A DNA stretch of 64,000 nt from Pseudocercospora fijiensis CIRAD86 (taxonomy: Eukaryota > Ascomycota > Dothideomycetes > Mycosphaerellales > Mycosphaerellaceae): the NCBI RefSeq assembly GCF_000340215.1, contig NW_006921532.1, positions 10,577,764-10,641,763 of the forward strand, in the 5' to 3' direction. The translations under genes were made by a program, and so were the position numbers. The number at the start of each line of letters is the position of its first letter. The stretch's first letter is position 1. Shown here one piece after another: positions 42,233-52,683 of this stretch. The notes beneath the pieces are model-generated. The model worked only from the letters and a program-made list of their open reading frames with translations, had not been told where the DNA came from and searched no databases.

Positions 42233-42638
42233 ATGTCGCACGACACAGTCTTCTACTCCCGTCCACGCAACTACGGCAAAGGTTCTCGTGGCTGGTAAGT
42301 GATGATTTCGACCACATGCACATGCGCATAGTAACAATTTCTCGCGATGCAGCCGTGTAACTGGCGACAAGAAGAAGTCCGGGGTCATTCGAAAGTATGG
42401 GTTGAACATGTCCCGACAAGCCTTTCGAGAGAAGGCTGAGGATATTGGGTTCAAGAAGGTGTGTATCCCATGTAGAAGGCTAGAGGAGGGATGGAAGTGC
42501 TGATGAGGTGATAGATGCGATGAGGGATGAGATTGAGCGGGTCATTTCTCCGGAGGGGGAAAGACGTAGACTCACTTGCTGGTTGGAGGACGAACATGGA
42601 CGACATTGCGCAGTTTTGCATCTTGGCAGGCACTCTGA
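42233..42638 (+). CDS. RPS29: Ribosomal protein uS14 (S29), lacking most zinc cysteines
   Basis: The three exons are 42233-42294, 42353-42458 and 42630-42638. The introns are 58 nt (GTAAGT...GCAG) and 171 nt (GTGTGT...GGCAG). The joined product has 58 residues: [20 protein letters not shown], then [27 protein letters not shown] and AL. This matches cytosolic S29 end to end, including the tiny last exon. uS14 is a small-subunit head protein near the mRNA channel. In yeast and human, four cysteines (CxxC...CxxC) bind zinc. Here only the first remains, with Thr, Ser and Ala at the others, and a two-residue insertion lies between. Introns and frame are intact, so it is probably a real gene, not a retrocopy. 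Whether relatives share the cysteine loss is unknown to me. Confidence 0.78.
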
Positions 42639-42816
42639 AGGCCTTTCTCACAGCCACGACAATGACGCGCAGTCGAAGCAATAGCTCCTCCAGCGAAGAA
42701 TGGGCAAATCCATTTGAATCCTGACATCGTTCATCGTTCTTTCATTCCCTCTTCTCAAAAATCATGGGTATCTTTAACCGAGAAATATCGTAACACAACA
42801 CAGAAAACACTGCTTC

Positions 42817-44559
42817 CTACACCACATCTCCATTCCGCCGCTCTCGTTCACGAGCCGGAGATTGCGATGCGGATCCTGATGCTCCGCCATCATTGTCATC
42901 ATCATCATCATCATCAGCTTTCCGTTTGAATAGCCACCAATCACTCTTAAGCAGGTCCGAAAACAGTGCACTTCCCGCTTTACTTCTCCGCCGACTCCGC
43001 GAACTCCTCGCTGGCATTGTGCTGGCCCGAGATGAAGATGCCCGCTGCTCGTCTGGTTCGAGGCTGATCCCGGGTTCCTGACTCGGCTCCAGAGGTTTGC
43101 CAATACTGGATCGTCTGCGTCGTCTTTGGCGCTGCTGTCCAGCGCTGGCTGGCCTGCCTGGGCCAAACGTGTTCGAGGAGGAAGGCCTGTCAAAGGTCCC
43201 GTAGTGGTCTTCGGAATCTTCGAGTGCCTCCCAGATTTGCTTGACGTCTTTGAGTGTGGCTGCTCGGTGGCGACGTCTGCCTATGGGCACATGCATATGG
43301 CCTGGAACGAAATTAGGGACCTTGTTCGTTGTTGTGCGACTTCGATCCAAAGATTTGCGGATGAGGCTGGTGTGCTCGTTGATCTCGCGCTCGGTCTCCA
43401 TGTCGTCATCTGTGCGGATTGATGCTGACTCGCTTGACTCTGTGTCCGGGTCTGCGACAAATCCGGAACCAGGTGCGAGAAGTGTTTGTGGTATCTCGGT
43501 CTGAAGGTGATGTGGATGATCATCCTCATCTTCATCATCGTGAAGGCGGAGACTGAGTGCCAACACTCCATCAAGAAGGAGGAAGGTGCCCAGCGCAATC
43601 AGTCCTGCGGATAGTGGCGGTAGGCGATCCAATTGCTGGAAGTAGATAAGTCCGTCCAGGATGGCAACGATATTGTAGATGCAGAACACGAAAGGGTAGA
43701 GTATGCTTGTCGAGATCAACTTCAGGCCTAGGTGCAGATAGTATAGTTGCGACAAGGAGAGTATCAGGAAAGCCAGCAGAAGTAGCCAGGGTTCGAAGGT
43801 CTTAAACTGGTTGTTACGATCCGTCAGACTGCGGACGACCAATTCCACAGCACTCTTTGCAAGCAGTAATGCATGCGCTGAAAGGATGCCGGATATCAAT
43901 CCAAAGGCCATGCCATTGATCAAGAGGATTCGTGGTGTGTCTTTCCTATGCGCGGGGACGAAGTACCGTAGGCAGAAGGTCATTACGATGACGCCTAGGA
44001 CAAAAAGCAGCGACAGTATGAACCAGACCAGGAAATTTGTCTTGCCTAGCAACACGAGGAGCTGCTGCAAGCTGTGACTCGGCTCTGGCACGGCAGAGAA
44101 GTAGCTGATCAGAACAGCTCCTGCGGCGACCAATATCGTGCCACATGCGGTCCTCCACGTCCATGGCTCTTTCAGCAGCAAGCTAGCCAATATACTGTTG
44201 AACACCAAGCCAGACGCCTGCAGTGTGCTCAACAGCGGCAGAGGCAGAGCCACTATCTGGATGGTAGATCCTACAATGTTCGCAACCAGGAACAACAGCA
44301 TTCCAATCTGCCATCTTCGCCTTTTATAGGGTGGTCTTCGGTCGAGGTCGTCGATCTTCTCGTCCTCCAGCATGTGCGACTTGCGCTGTAACGTCAAGCC
44401 TACTGATTGCACACATGTTGACACCAATCCTACAATGACTCCCAAAGCCACCGCACCGCCTGGGTCCAGGTTGAATGCGCCACCCCCCATTGTGCCATGC
44501 GCATAGGTTCTCTCTATCGGCGTTGCCAAGTACCCCGGGCCACTTGTCGCTAGTTCCAT
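42817..44559 (-). CDS. NIPA-type (DUF803) magnesium transporter-like membrane protein
   Basis: The product is a 580-residue protein with nine predicted TM spans in its first ~350 residues, including VALGVIVGLVSTCVQSVGLT, IGMLLFLVANIVGSTIQIVA, ACGTILVAAGAVLISYF, FLVWFILSLLFVLGVIVMTF and LYPFVFCIYNIVAILDGLIY. QSVGLTLQRKSH and LLKEP are typical of the NIPA/DUF803 family, which includes Mg2+ transporters and relatives. The C-terminal ~230 residues are hydrophilic, Ser/Arg-rich and end with a run of aspartates encoded by a GAT/GAC repeat (42896-42915). The start was placed at 44559. The reading frame extends upstream to an ATG at 44856, but that adds a Pro-rich segment translated from a GGT microsatellite, unlike family N-termini. 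Confidence 0.83.
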   Translation of the reverse strand: MELATSGPGYLATPIERTYAHGTMGGGAFNLDPGGAVALGVIVGLVSTCVQSVGLTLQRKSHMLEDEKIDDLDRRPPYKRRRWQIGMLLFLVANIVGSTIQIVALPLPLLSTLQASGLVFNSILASLLLKEPWTWRTACGTILVAAGAVLISYFSAVPEPSHSLQQLLVLLGKTNFLVWFILSLLFVLGVIVMTFCLRYFVPAHRKDTPRILLINGMAFGLISGILSAHALLLAKSAVELVVRSLTDRNNQFKTFEPWLLLLAFLILSLSQLYYLHLGLKLISTSILYPFVFCIYNIVAILDGLIYFQQLDRLPPLSAGLIALGTFLLLDGVLALSLRLHDDEDEDDHPHHLQTEIPQTLLAPGSGFVADPDTESSESASIRTDDDMETEREINEHTSLIRKSLDRSRTTTNKVPNFVPGHMHVPIGRRRHRAATLKDVKQIWEALEDSEDHYGTFDRPSSSNTFGPGRPASAGQQRQRRRRRSSIGKPLEPSQEPGISLEPDEQRASSSRASTMPARSSRSRRRSKAGSALFSDLLKSDWWLFKRKADDDDDDDNDGGASGSASQSPARERERRNGDVV

Positions 44560-44620
44560 TGGGGCTCCATGCCTGCGACAATGCAGCAGGCAGCAAGTTG
44601 TCGGAAAGCGGTCTTCGCTC

Positions 44621-44647
44621 GGTGGTGGTGGTGGTGGTGGTGGTGGT
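44621..44647. repeat. (GGT)9 microsatellite
   Basis: Nine GGT units lie just upstream of the chosen start of the NIPA-like gene. If translated from the upstream ATG on the minus strand they would give a polyproline run. Confidence 0.9.
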
Positions 44648-45081
44648 CTTGCTGTTGTTTTCGCAAACGAATGTAGTGGTGGTCGATGGTGCTGGCGTGA
44701 CGGGGCGAATGTGTGGCCCTTGGCTGAGCGGTCTGGTGATGATAGTTCGTTGCTATGAGTGCACATGAGTTCACATGACGCTGCGATGCATCGGGCTAGA
44801 CTCCGCCGAACGCATCGGACTTTTGGTGAGCAACAGGCCACCGCCCACCCTGCCAAGCTAGCTGTCGAGCATCAACGCATCAACGTACATCCAAGCGGCC
44901 GACATTGCTCCAACGACACCATTGGAGCTCTACAAAGACCGGGACATACCATCGAACGCTCACAGTTGCCCTGCTTCAGCTGCGACCTGTAATCACAAAG
45001 ATCCTCGAGCTCATCGTGAGCCTGCCCCGATCTCATCCTCCCTCGAAGCTGCTTCAACAGCACCCTACGCCATACACCAAC

Positions 45082-45839
45082 ATGTCGCAAATACACGCCA
45101 TGTCCGACGACCAGGTCAACGCTGAGCTGCGGAAGATGACCGCCTTTATCCGCCAAGAAGCTCTGGAGAAGGCGAGAGAAATCCACCTCAAGGCAGACGA
45201 GGAGTTCAGCATCGAGAAGTCCAAGCTTGTGCGCAGCGAGACCTCCAGCATCGACGCAGAGTACCAGAAGAAGTTCACCCAGGCCGGCATGAGTCAGCAG
45301 ATCACAAAGTCAACCCTCGCCAACAAGACCCGACTAAGAATCCTGAGCGCGCGACAGGAACTGCTGGACGAGCTGTTCGAGAGTGCCAGCAAGAAGCTCG
45401 GTGAGACCGCGACGAAGGACAAGGCCAAGTACGAGACGGTGCTCAAGGACCTGATATTGGAAGGCCTTTACGCTTTGGTCAATGAGAAGAAGGTCACATT
45501 GAGATGTCGAAAGAAGGATGAGGACGTGGTGAAGAAGGCTGCCGATAAGGCCAAGGAGGAGTACAAGAAGAGTATGAAGCACGACGTGGAGATCTCTATT
45601 GATCAGAAGGAGAGAGTGCCAGATGATTCGTAAGTTGGCGCATGCACCTCTTGTGTCTGGTGAAAAAGGCTAACGTTGTACTGGGCAGAGCTGGCGGTAT
45701 CATAATCCTTAACAGCACCGGCAAGATTGACATCAACAACACTTTCGAAGAGCGATTGCGACTGCTCGAGACCGACGGATTACCTGCTGTTCGAGCGACT
45801 CTTTTTGGCGAGAACAAGAACCGCAAATTCAAGGATTAG
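45082..45839 (+). CDS. VMA4: V-type proton ATPase subunit E
   Basis: Two exons (45082-45629 and 45689-45839) around a 59-nt intron (GTAAGT...GGCAG) give 232 residues, the family's normal length. The N-terminus MSDDQVNAELRKMTAFIRQE is the classic subunit E start. A long charged alpha-helix region (residues 20-100, KAREIHLKADEEFSIEKSKL) forms the peripheral stalk. The C-terminal domain ends with GGIIILNSTGKIDINNTFEE and RLRLLETDGLPAVRATLFG. Subunit E connects V1 to V0 in the vacuolar ATPase. ATG at 45082 was chosen because it matches the family start. The gene is divergent from the NIPA-like gene, sharing about 520 bp. Confidence 0.94.
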
Positions 45840-46630
45840 ATCAAGGCACCAGGCTCGGGACAAAGTGGGAATTGTACGAGATAGGTATGAGGGCCGTTAG
45901 GGCGGGTGCCACATGTCGAAACAATTAAAATATGTTACTACTGGGGAATTTCTTAGGTCACTCCTCGTCTCTAACGTTCCACAGGCTCTACGACCGGACT
46001 TCTAGTGTTCGCTTACTGCTCCACGGATCCAAGGCATCAAGCACATCCGCAAGCCACGGAGCCACCGTTTGCAGTGTGCAAAAGAACGCGCTTGGCAAGA
46101 GAACAATATCTCTGGCAATGGATGACAGCTACATTAGAATTCTGACCGGGTAGCATGCGTCTTACATCCCGGAACTCCCTTTTAGAGTTCTTGTCCGGAC
46201 GCATCCCAGCGCATCAAGAGACGGAGTAGAGTCCGTAAAGTGTGGTGTTCCTTGTACAGCCTCCTCTTGTCCCTTTTGGTATAAATCTAGACTGGTACAT
46301 TTTCGGAGTGAGGTTGATATTTACACGCACGGCTCTTCACACTCACATCATGAGATGGACTAGTATAGAGAGTGGCGAGGAAGAGAGTTGATCCCCTGTG
46401 ACGAGTCAAGCTTTGGCAACAATTGCTTCGGTGCTTGCTGATGAGAGTGGAAGAAGACGTTGAAGTTTGGCTGGTAAGGCTTACTTACGACATTGGCTCA
46501 TCTACACGTAGATCAGGAAATGGCGTGCATGAGTCTTCGAGGTCATATGGGGAAAACGATCTCTTCCGGAGGAGCTAAGTACATTCCAGTGGGCATTCCC
46601 CTAAGGTATGTGCCCGCTGGAGCCGTCTTT
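45840..46630. other. Intergenic region without recognised feature
   Basis: This is the 3' region of the V-ATPase gene and the 3' region of the convergent hydrolase. No coding or repeat signal stands out. Confidence 0.45.
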
Positions 46631-47608
46631 CTACTTGAAGTGCTTGAGCATGAACTGGTAGAATGGTTCATTGTCATACTCCGGCCCAATATCGAAGAGG
46701 TGGTCTTTTCCGTGTACTCGCTCGTATACAACCTCGAGACCACAGCCGAGCATAGCGCCAACAACTTCATCACCCTGCTCGACGCCGACCTATAGGAGAA
46801 CAAGTCAGCTTTGTACGTGGCGTAAATTCTCTGATCTGGCACTGCGGCGGCCCATCCGCATCCCACGAAAAAGCTCACTTACACAAGTATCAGCATCCCC
46901 CATCATAAAATACGCCGGCGGCGAACGACACTCAAAAACATTCCTCGACAGCCTCCACTTATTCGCCGCAACCCCATCCGGGACTTTCCACAACCTGGCC
47001 AAATTCGCATCATGCAACATTCGCGTATACATCATTTGGCGAACGCCATCGACCGGATTATTGGCAACTTGCGGGGCACCGGGATCCAAAAACTCCGCCA
47101 AATCCTCGCGCGGAGGGATCGTGCGTCCGAAAGGCGGTGGCTGGGGATTCGTAAAGAATGTCCCCAAAGGATCTGTGATGGGGTAAATCGGTAGGATGAC
47201 GGTTGGTTTTGGATCTGCATAGAGGCCTGTGAGGAGGGTGAGGTAGCCTCCTGCGGAAGAGCCTGAGACTGCGAGTTTGCTGGTGTCGATGGAGCCTTCG
47301 GGGAGGTGGGAGGAGAGTTGTGAGCGGATGAAGTTTAGGCAGTCGAGGACGTCGTCGCAGATTTCTGAGACTGTGGCTTGAGGTGCGAGCCGGTAGTCGG
47401 CGGAGATGACGGCGATGTGGTATTTTTCTGGGGCTTTGCGCATCCATGGTGCTAATTGGCCTCTGTGGCCTTGGAGGAGGCCTCCGCCGTGGAACCAGAT
47501 GAGGATGGGAGAGTTTGAGGGGGTGGAGGGGAGATAGATGTCCAGGGGGATCTCGAGCTTGTCGATGGTTTTGTAGGTGATGGTTTTGGTTGGTTGGATG
47601 TCTGCCAT
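46631..47608 (-). CDS. Alpha/beta hydrolase (HSL/arylacetamide-deacetylase type)
   Basis: Exon 1 (47608-46883) and exon 2 (46789-46631) flank a 93-nt intron (GTAAGT...CTATAG). The product has 294 residues. The oxyanion motif HGGG is at residues 40-43, the nucleophile elbow GSSAG has Ser118, and the acid lies in GDADTC (Asp238 or Asp240). Exon 2 supplies the catalytic His272 in HGKDHLFD, so the short last exon is essential. The protein likely hydrolyses small esters or lactones; the substrate is unknown. The first exon could extend upstream to an ATG at 47743, but MADIQ at 47608 fits better as a cytosolic start. Confidence 0.85.
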
Positions 47609-47860
47609 GGTGGGTGTTTGTGTATTTTCTCTGGAAACGGTGTGACGAAGGGAATGTCTGGGGATGAACTGTGGTGTAGTGATAGACTGACTGATGTGTA
47701 AGCTTCCATATCGATAGGCACGGCCAAGGAGGCTTGGCAGCACTTCACCTCGCTGCTCTCAACTTCTCGCAGGATCGATCAGCGCCTGAACAACATCCTG
47801 GTCATGATATAATACATCACGACCTGACTGGAGATTCTCAATCAGGCCAGCATAAGCAGC

Positions 47861-47938
47861 ATGTCGGCCCCGCCCCAGGAGGCCACGCCGCTGCCGGACC
47901 TCGCGACTCTGTACACGCTCCAGAAAGATATGTCATGA
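47861..47938 (+). other. Short open frame (uORF) ending 1 nt before the next start
   Basis: A 25-codon frame begins at ATG 47861 (MSAPPQEATPLPDLATLYTL, then QKDMS) and ends at TGA 47936-47938. The downstream ATG lies at 47940. The frame stays open beyond the TGA (HDELRSALRTRN), so the TGA might instead interrupt a real exon. Confidence 0.4.
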
Positions 47939-47939
47939 C

Positions 47940-49156
47940 ATGATGAGCTCCGCTCCGCACTACGAACGCGTAATGTCAAAATGCTGCACGTAAGAATGCA
48001 TTATTACGGCAACATCAGCTGGAAGTATACAGACATCTCTTACAAGTATCGCCAAATGATGTTTCTCAGCACGATCGACCAACTCTCCTGATCAAGTGTC
48101 AGATGTGCAAAGATTAAGATTGACACCATCTATGCCGATGGCGAGAAATCGAAAGACACTGCTTACACCAAGATCGTGCGACAGACTGGGTACTATCACG
48201 AGCCCATGGCTAAAGCGAAAGGCAGCCTCTCTCTCCGTAGCATTGTCAAGTTGAATCTCATGGAAGAGGCCACGAACGTTGAAAAAGCCAGAAAGGATCG
48301 CGAATGTGCAATACAGATGGGTTTCTCACAAAAAGAACTGGACCACATGCGGACCGATATCTCCAGCTCATATGCTCAAAAATTGCATGAGACCAAACAC
48401 GCGGAGGGCTGTATTTGCTCTGCACTCGGTGATATACTGAGCTGCTCTTCCCAAAGCACTGCCGACGAGGGATTGGAGAACGATTCATCATCCACAGCAT
48501 CACTCGGATCATTGGAATCAACGACACCAGCTGAATCTGATCCTTTCATTCCTATCAACGGGCACTCCAAAGAACCAGATGCTGTCCCAGTAGCAAACGG
48601 TCAGATGGCGGAAGCTAACGACCAGGCCAATTCTGTGGACGGGTCGATGACCGTGGCTGTCAACGCGGACGCGGCCACGACGCCTGTGGCTATAGCTGAC
48701 GAAACTGATCTCGACGACTTAGATTTGGACGTCCAGACCGATGCCGCGGCTACAGATGACGACTGTTTCGATCTCGGTCTCGGCACCCCATTTGGTCGGA
48801 ATGATAGCGCAGCCGACGAACAGATCGATTGTGGTATTCTATCCGAAACTGCCGAATATGTCAACGATACTGCTGTCAAGAGCGGCGAGGACCTCACGGC
48901 TCAAAAGAATGCCAGCGAAGACACAGACATGTTCGAGGATATGGATGATCTGCTCCAAGATCATGGTGAAGACCCCTCACAAGGACATGGCGAGGAGAGA
49001 GGCGAGGAGAGAGCGAAGGTTCCAAGCATGACTTCAATAACTGGCACACTAGATGGGCTGGATATGATGTCGGGAAAAAAGGTGATGAAGCGTCGAGCAG
49101 AAGATGTCTTGGAGGCGACTACTGCCAGAAAGCATCACAAGAGCAACAACCAGTAG
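47940..49156 (+). CDS. Acidic nuclear-type protein of unknown function
   Basis: The best model has exon 1 at 47940-47989 (Met-Met-Ser-Ser...), a 113-nt intron (GTAAGA...GTCAG) and exon 2 at 48103-49156, giving 367 residues. The N-terminal conserved-looking part has IDTIYADGEKSKDTAY and LSLRSIVKLNLMEEATN. A long acidic, low-complexity middle (DETDLDDLDLDVQTD; FEDMDDLLQD) is followed by a basic tail (KKVMKRRAEDVLEATTARKH) that could be a nuclear signal. I do not recognise a family. An alternative exon 1 from ATG 47861, joined to an acceptor at 48112, would need the TGA at 47936 to be absent. The first exon is therefore uncertain; the exon from 48103 is solid. Confidence 0.55.
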
Positions 49157-49510
49157 GACTTTGTTTGGCGAATATGTACAGGAACTCATGGCAGAACGGG
49201 GTGTGGTGTTGAGCATTTCTGGAATGCATACGCTGGATACTTTGGGTGACCTGACCTGATTTCATGGAGTCAGAAGCTCCTTCGAGACACGAACGAATCG
49301 ATTTCTCAATCGTGTGGTATGAATTCCCTCTGTGCAAACTCCGCTTATAATGATTCGATCTGCATCCTGTGCGAGAGTTGAAGCACAAAGAGCAAATACA
49401 AAGACGACAAAGACGTCACATCCTTGTGACGTGCCTCATTCCGGCGATCAATTCGAACCTCTGCTTGTGAGTTGTGCTTGCCGATCATGCAATGCCACTG
49501 AGAACGGCCC

Positions 49511-49957
49511 ATGGACTTCTTACGAGGCATTCGCGACCTCATATTTGGTCGTGCTGTGGTCTCCGAACAAGCCGATGTAGATGTGCAACATGCCACAACA
49601 ACACCAGCAGTCATCTCGCATACCGAAACAAGACCCAGAAGGAAATCTTCCGACAGAATTTACCAGGAAGGAAGCGCAGAGGACTTTATCACCGCTCTAC
49701 AGGATGCTGTCGAGTCTGAGATGGAGCGAAAAGACAAAGAGGAGGAAGTGAAGGGACTAGAGCAAAAACGTTCAGACAAACGCCGCCGCCGCCAGCGTCC
49801 AAACCGCCAAAAATCTCCTTCAACAAATGTCGACAAGATTTGGAATTCCTTCTCTCCTTCACCAAACAAGAATCGGAATCGAAAATTTCTCGCCGAAGAT
49901 GCTGCAAAAGTGCTCTCCGATCTCCCCGCAGCGCGATTTCTTCCAAGGGCGATCTGA
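49511..49957 (+). CDS. Hypothetical basic protein, possibly the first part of a decayed gene
   Basis: A frame of 148 residues starts MDFLRGIRDLIFGRAV. It has a helical segment (AEDFITALQDAVESEMERKD), a lysine/arginine-rich block (KRSDKRRRRQRPNRQK) and FLAEDAAKVLSDLP near its end. No family was recognised. Beyond its stop, protein-like sequence continues to about 50877 in more than one frame, so the gene may have been longer, or an intron was missed. It could act in the nucleus, judging by its charge; this is weak. Confidence 0.4.
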   Translation: MDFLRGIRDLIFGRAVVSEQADVDVQHATTTPAVISHTETRPRRKSSDRIYQEGSAEDFITALQDAVESEMERKDKEEEVKGLEQKRSDKRRRRQRPNRQKSPSTNVDKIWNSFSPSPNKNRNRKFLAEDAAKVLSDLPAARFLPRAI

Positions 49958-50877
49958 GCAGCTACACAGGAGGCGATGATGAGCTCCGAGCCTACCTACT
50001 ATTGAGGACCCCCCCTCCTCCGCATGTACAGGTTGAGACGGCGCGAAGAATGTTGGCGCGTGGGACTCAAGAGATGGGACTCTGTAGCCGAGGAGTTGCG
50101 AATTACAGTGTGATTAGTACGAGTTCTGGGGGGGCGCTGCGCCAAAGAGCTTGGGATGAGGATTATAAGAAAAAGGGTTCGATCCGATCTCGAGACTTTT
50201 TTCGCGCGGAGGGTGAAGAAGGCTCGGGTTGCGTACGAAAAGGCGAGGTGGAATGCTGGGATTCTGGAGGCGGAGCTCTTCCGTTGACGCCTGCGAGTTT
50301 TGCGGGAGAGGGGGGTGAGAAGACGACACAGGTCGTGAGTAGGGGTTCTAGTGCGGTGAGTTTGAAGCCGCATCGTAGTTGGTAGGAGGAGGATACGGAA
50401 ATGGGGGCGGAAAGTTGCGAGGGGGAGGGTGGAGAAGTCTTCTTCGGCACGAAGTCCTGTTGGGCTTCCGATGACGAGTCCGGTGAGATCGCTTGGGTCG
50501 GTAGGCCCGCCGAGTCCGTGGGAGAGTCCGGATGGTAGGTGGATCAAGAGGGAGAGGGAGACTAAAAGGAGATTGAGAGAGGAGGACGGGGAGAGGAAGA
50601 TGAGGGAAGAAGGTGCGAGGGAGAATTTGAGGAGGAGGAGGAGGTTGAAGGGTCGGTCAGAGGCGGTGCAGAAGAGAGATGCTTGGTCTGATGAGATGGA
50701 AGGTGTCGAGTTCGATACGGCTGGAGAGGAGGTCGTATATGATGGTCCTGATGGCGAGCCTACTGGCGGAGATGAATGGAGGAGGGCGACAGCGACGGCG
50801 AATACGTTGAGACTTCCTTTGTATCCCTCTTCGGCTGCTGACAGGAGGCGACGGCGAGGACGGCCGCAAGCATAGTG
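49958..50877 (+). pseudogene. Protein-like sequence broken by stops, possible continuation of the upstream gene
   Basis: Coding-like stretches alternate between frames. One frame has GDDELRAYLLLRTPPPPHVQ and ARRMLARG. Another has KRWDSVAEELRITV, LETFFARRVKKARVAYEKAR and AGILEAELFR. A later stretch from 50429 to 50875 encodes a charged, Arg/Glu-rich segment ending in a basic motif (RRRRRGRPQA) that resembles an AT-hook GRP core. At least three stops interrupt the frame of the first part. The segment could also be a real gene with introns I could not place. Confidence 0.35.
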
Positions 50878-51769
50878 TCGATCTAGACACTGATAAGAAA
50901 GTGGTGCGTTTTGCAGGCACTCAGAACGCATGCTGTAGGCCTATGTGACCGTGCCGGGACTTTGTCCTGTAAAATGCCCAATGATGCACTTTCGACCGTT
51001 CGTCATGTTCACAAGCCTCCTACTGCTCGCTCCTCACTGTAAATCCCTCTGCTTAGCTTCCTCGGACCAGGGATCGTGCGGTGGTAGCAGCGACATCTGG
51101 ACGCCTGCAGCGCGTGATAATCATTGTGATCTGAAAGTTGTCGTCAAGCATAGAAGAAACCAAAATGCAAAGACACGCCTGCCTTCTCACAAGCTGTACG
51201 ACCTAGACGCTAGCTTTTGTCCTCGATAAAACCCATGACCAGCCATCTCAGCCCGAGTAGCGATCTCAATATCGCCGGTACCTCCCGCGATTCGAGAACG
51301 GCAACAATTCGCGCCAACTGCTTCGACGACGACTCGAAGAATCTTGCCGAGTGCGCCAGGCCGGGACTTTCACTTCTTGTTCCAAAACGGAGACACCTCT
51401 CCGATATGTGAAAGAAGATTCAGCATCACATGCGCAAAAGCCCGCTTCGCAGTTACATGTGTAGGATACTGTGTGGTTCTCGTGCGCGGAGACGCAGGGT
51501 AGCACACGGGTTCTTCTAGATTGTTTGCGAGCAGGCCTGGTAAAGGAGGACGTTGTCATGTGGGAAGACGCATCGTTTGTCTTGGTAATGATGACGCCCT
51601 TGAAGCAAGAAACCTCGACGTGAGATGAGACAGGATTCGGCGGAAAATGGCGACTGCTATGCGCTGCGGAATCAGGCGTGGCGGCACGTTTTGTGAAAAC
51701 TGGTTCAAAGTCGTATGGGTCCAGTCAGCACTGCTTGCAGTCAGTAAGAATAATCAAATCACGCCAACG
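50878..51769. other. Intergenic region without recognised feature
   Basis: About 0.9 kb without a convincing gene. It is downstream of the minus-strand ubiquitin-like gene and of the decayed plus-strand sequence. Confidence 0.45.
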
Positions 51770-52414
51770 TCAACCTACACACCATGCAACCACTTCGTGA
51801 AGCTCGTCAATCTCACGTCTCGAGCTCCCACACGCGCAGAACTGTGATGGACCTTGCGATCTGTCTCGGAATAACATCATCGCTCCGACTCTCATGCCAG
51901 GCACAACATGATCTTCCCACCTCTCTGGCTCGAACTGGAATTTCCTACCAGATCTCATCCCGATTCGAACAAAAACGAAAGCGAGCCGCCGTATGAGATG
52001 TACGCCTGTCCGGCTCTCGAATATGCACTGCAAATGCGCATGCAGCGTAGCCCAACGACAGAAGTACTCGTAAGGGAGCTTGATTGTCGCACCGGACAGA
52101 TCTTCGTACAGAATCGGTGCTGCTAGCAGAATTGTTGGCTCTCGTGGGATCTGTAATCGTGCCTTGTTCGCATCTTGCAGTTTTCTCCAAGCTTTGTATC
52201 TTCTAATGAGTTTCGAAGTTTGCTTGTAAGGTGAAGGCGACATGTGTAGTGCAGAGCCATCTGGAAATCTACCGGGTATCATGACTCGTGCAGCGTGTGA
52301 GCTGAAGACGTGATAAGTATAGTAGTTATGGCCGTAGTGGTGTCCATTGTGCTGGCGACCGCTGTCTCGCGCGACATTGCGCTCGTAAGAATGGGGAGCA
52401 TCAATGTGCTCCAT
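51770..52414 (-). CDS. Protein with a ubiquitin-like domain (fungal ULD_2 type), function unknown
   Basis: A 214-residue single-exon protein. The N-terminal ~90 residues are His/Tyr-rich and probably disordered. From about residue 97 the pattern ILYEDLSGATIKLPYEYF, the following CRW, about 40 residues, then WEDHVVPGMRVGAMMLF matches the fungal ubiquitin-like domain. That domain has the form 'DALGR-aromatic-PyE...W...F...W...V-PGm-i-M' and is found in many ascomycete proteins. The C-terminus (CACGSSRREI) may hold a remnant of the CxxC often found after this domain. The function of such proteins is not known to me. Confidence 0.65.
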   Translation of the reverse strand: MEHIDAPHSYERNVARDSGRQHNGHHYGHNYYTYHVFSSHAARVMIPGRFPDGSALHMSPSPYKQTSKLIRRYKAWRKLQDANKARLQIPREPTILLAAPILYEDLSGATIKLPYEYFCRWATLHAHLQCIFESRTGVHLIRRLAFVFVRIGMRSGRKFQFEPERWEDHVVPGMRVGAMMLFRDRSQGPSQFCACGSSRREIDELHEVVAWCVG

Positions 52415-52683
52415 GACACGTTAGAAGATTGAGATTGTCCCGTTCATGGCAATCCGCAGCATTTGTTGATGCTGCCAAGGCAGTCCCATGAAGTGATGCA
52501 AAGTTGCGAGAGGCCGCTGCAACATCCCATCCCATCCCACGCTTGCAGAGCCACCAACGCCACTCGCTTAAATAAATATCACAAGTACGAGGACGGAAAC
52601 GGCCGACAAAGCCCGTCGAGGTATAGGCGAATTTTTTGTCGTAGCTACAGAGACCGGGTCTCTTTACGTTGTCCATACCAACC

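Noticed and set aside
42817..44856. Longer start for the NIPA-like gene at 44856
   Set aside because: It would add a polyproline run from a GGT microsatellite and no family similarity.
50170..50200. tRNA gene suggested by GGTTCGATCC
   Set aside because: No cloverleaf stems or anticodon arm fit around it; it lies in protein-like sequence.
49999..50931. Minus-strand 310-codon open frame
   Set aside because: It is Ser/Pro-rich and lacks motifs; it mirrors the low-complexity plus-strand sequence.
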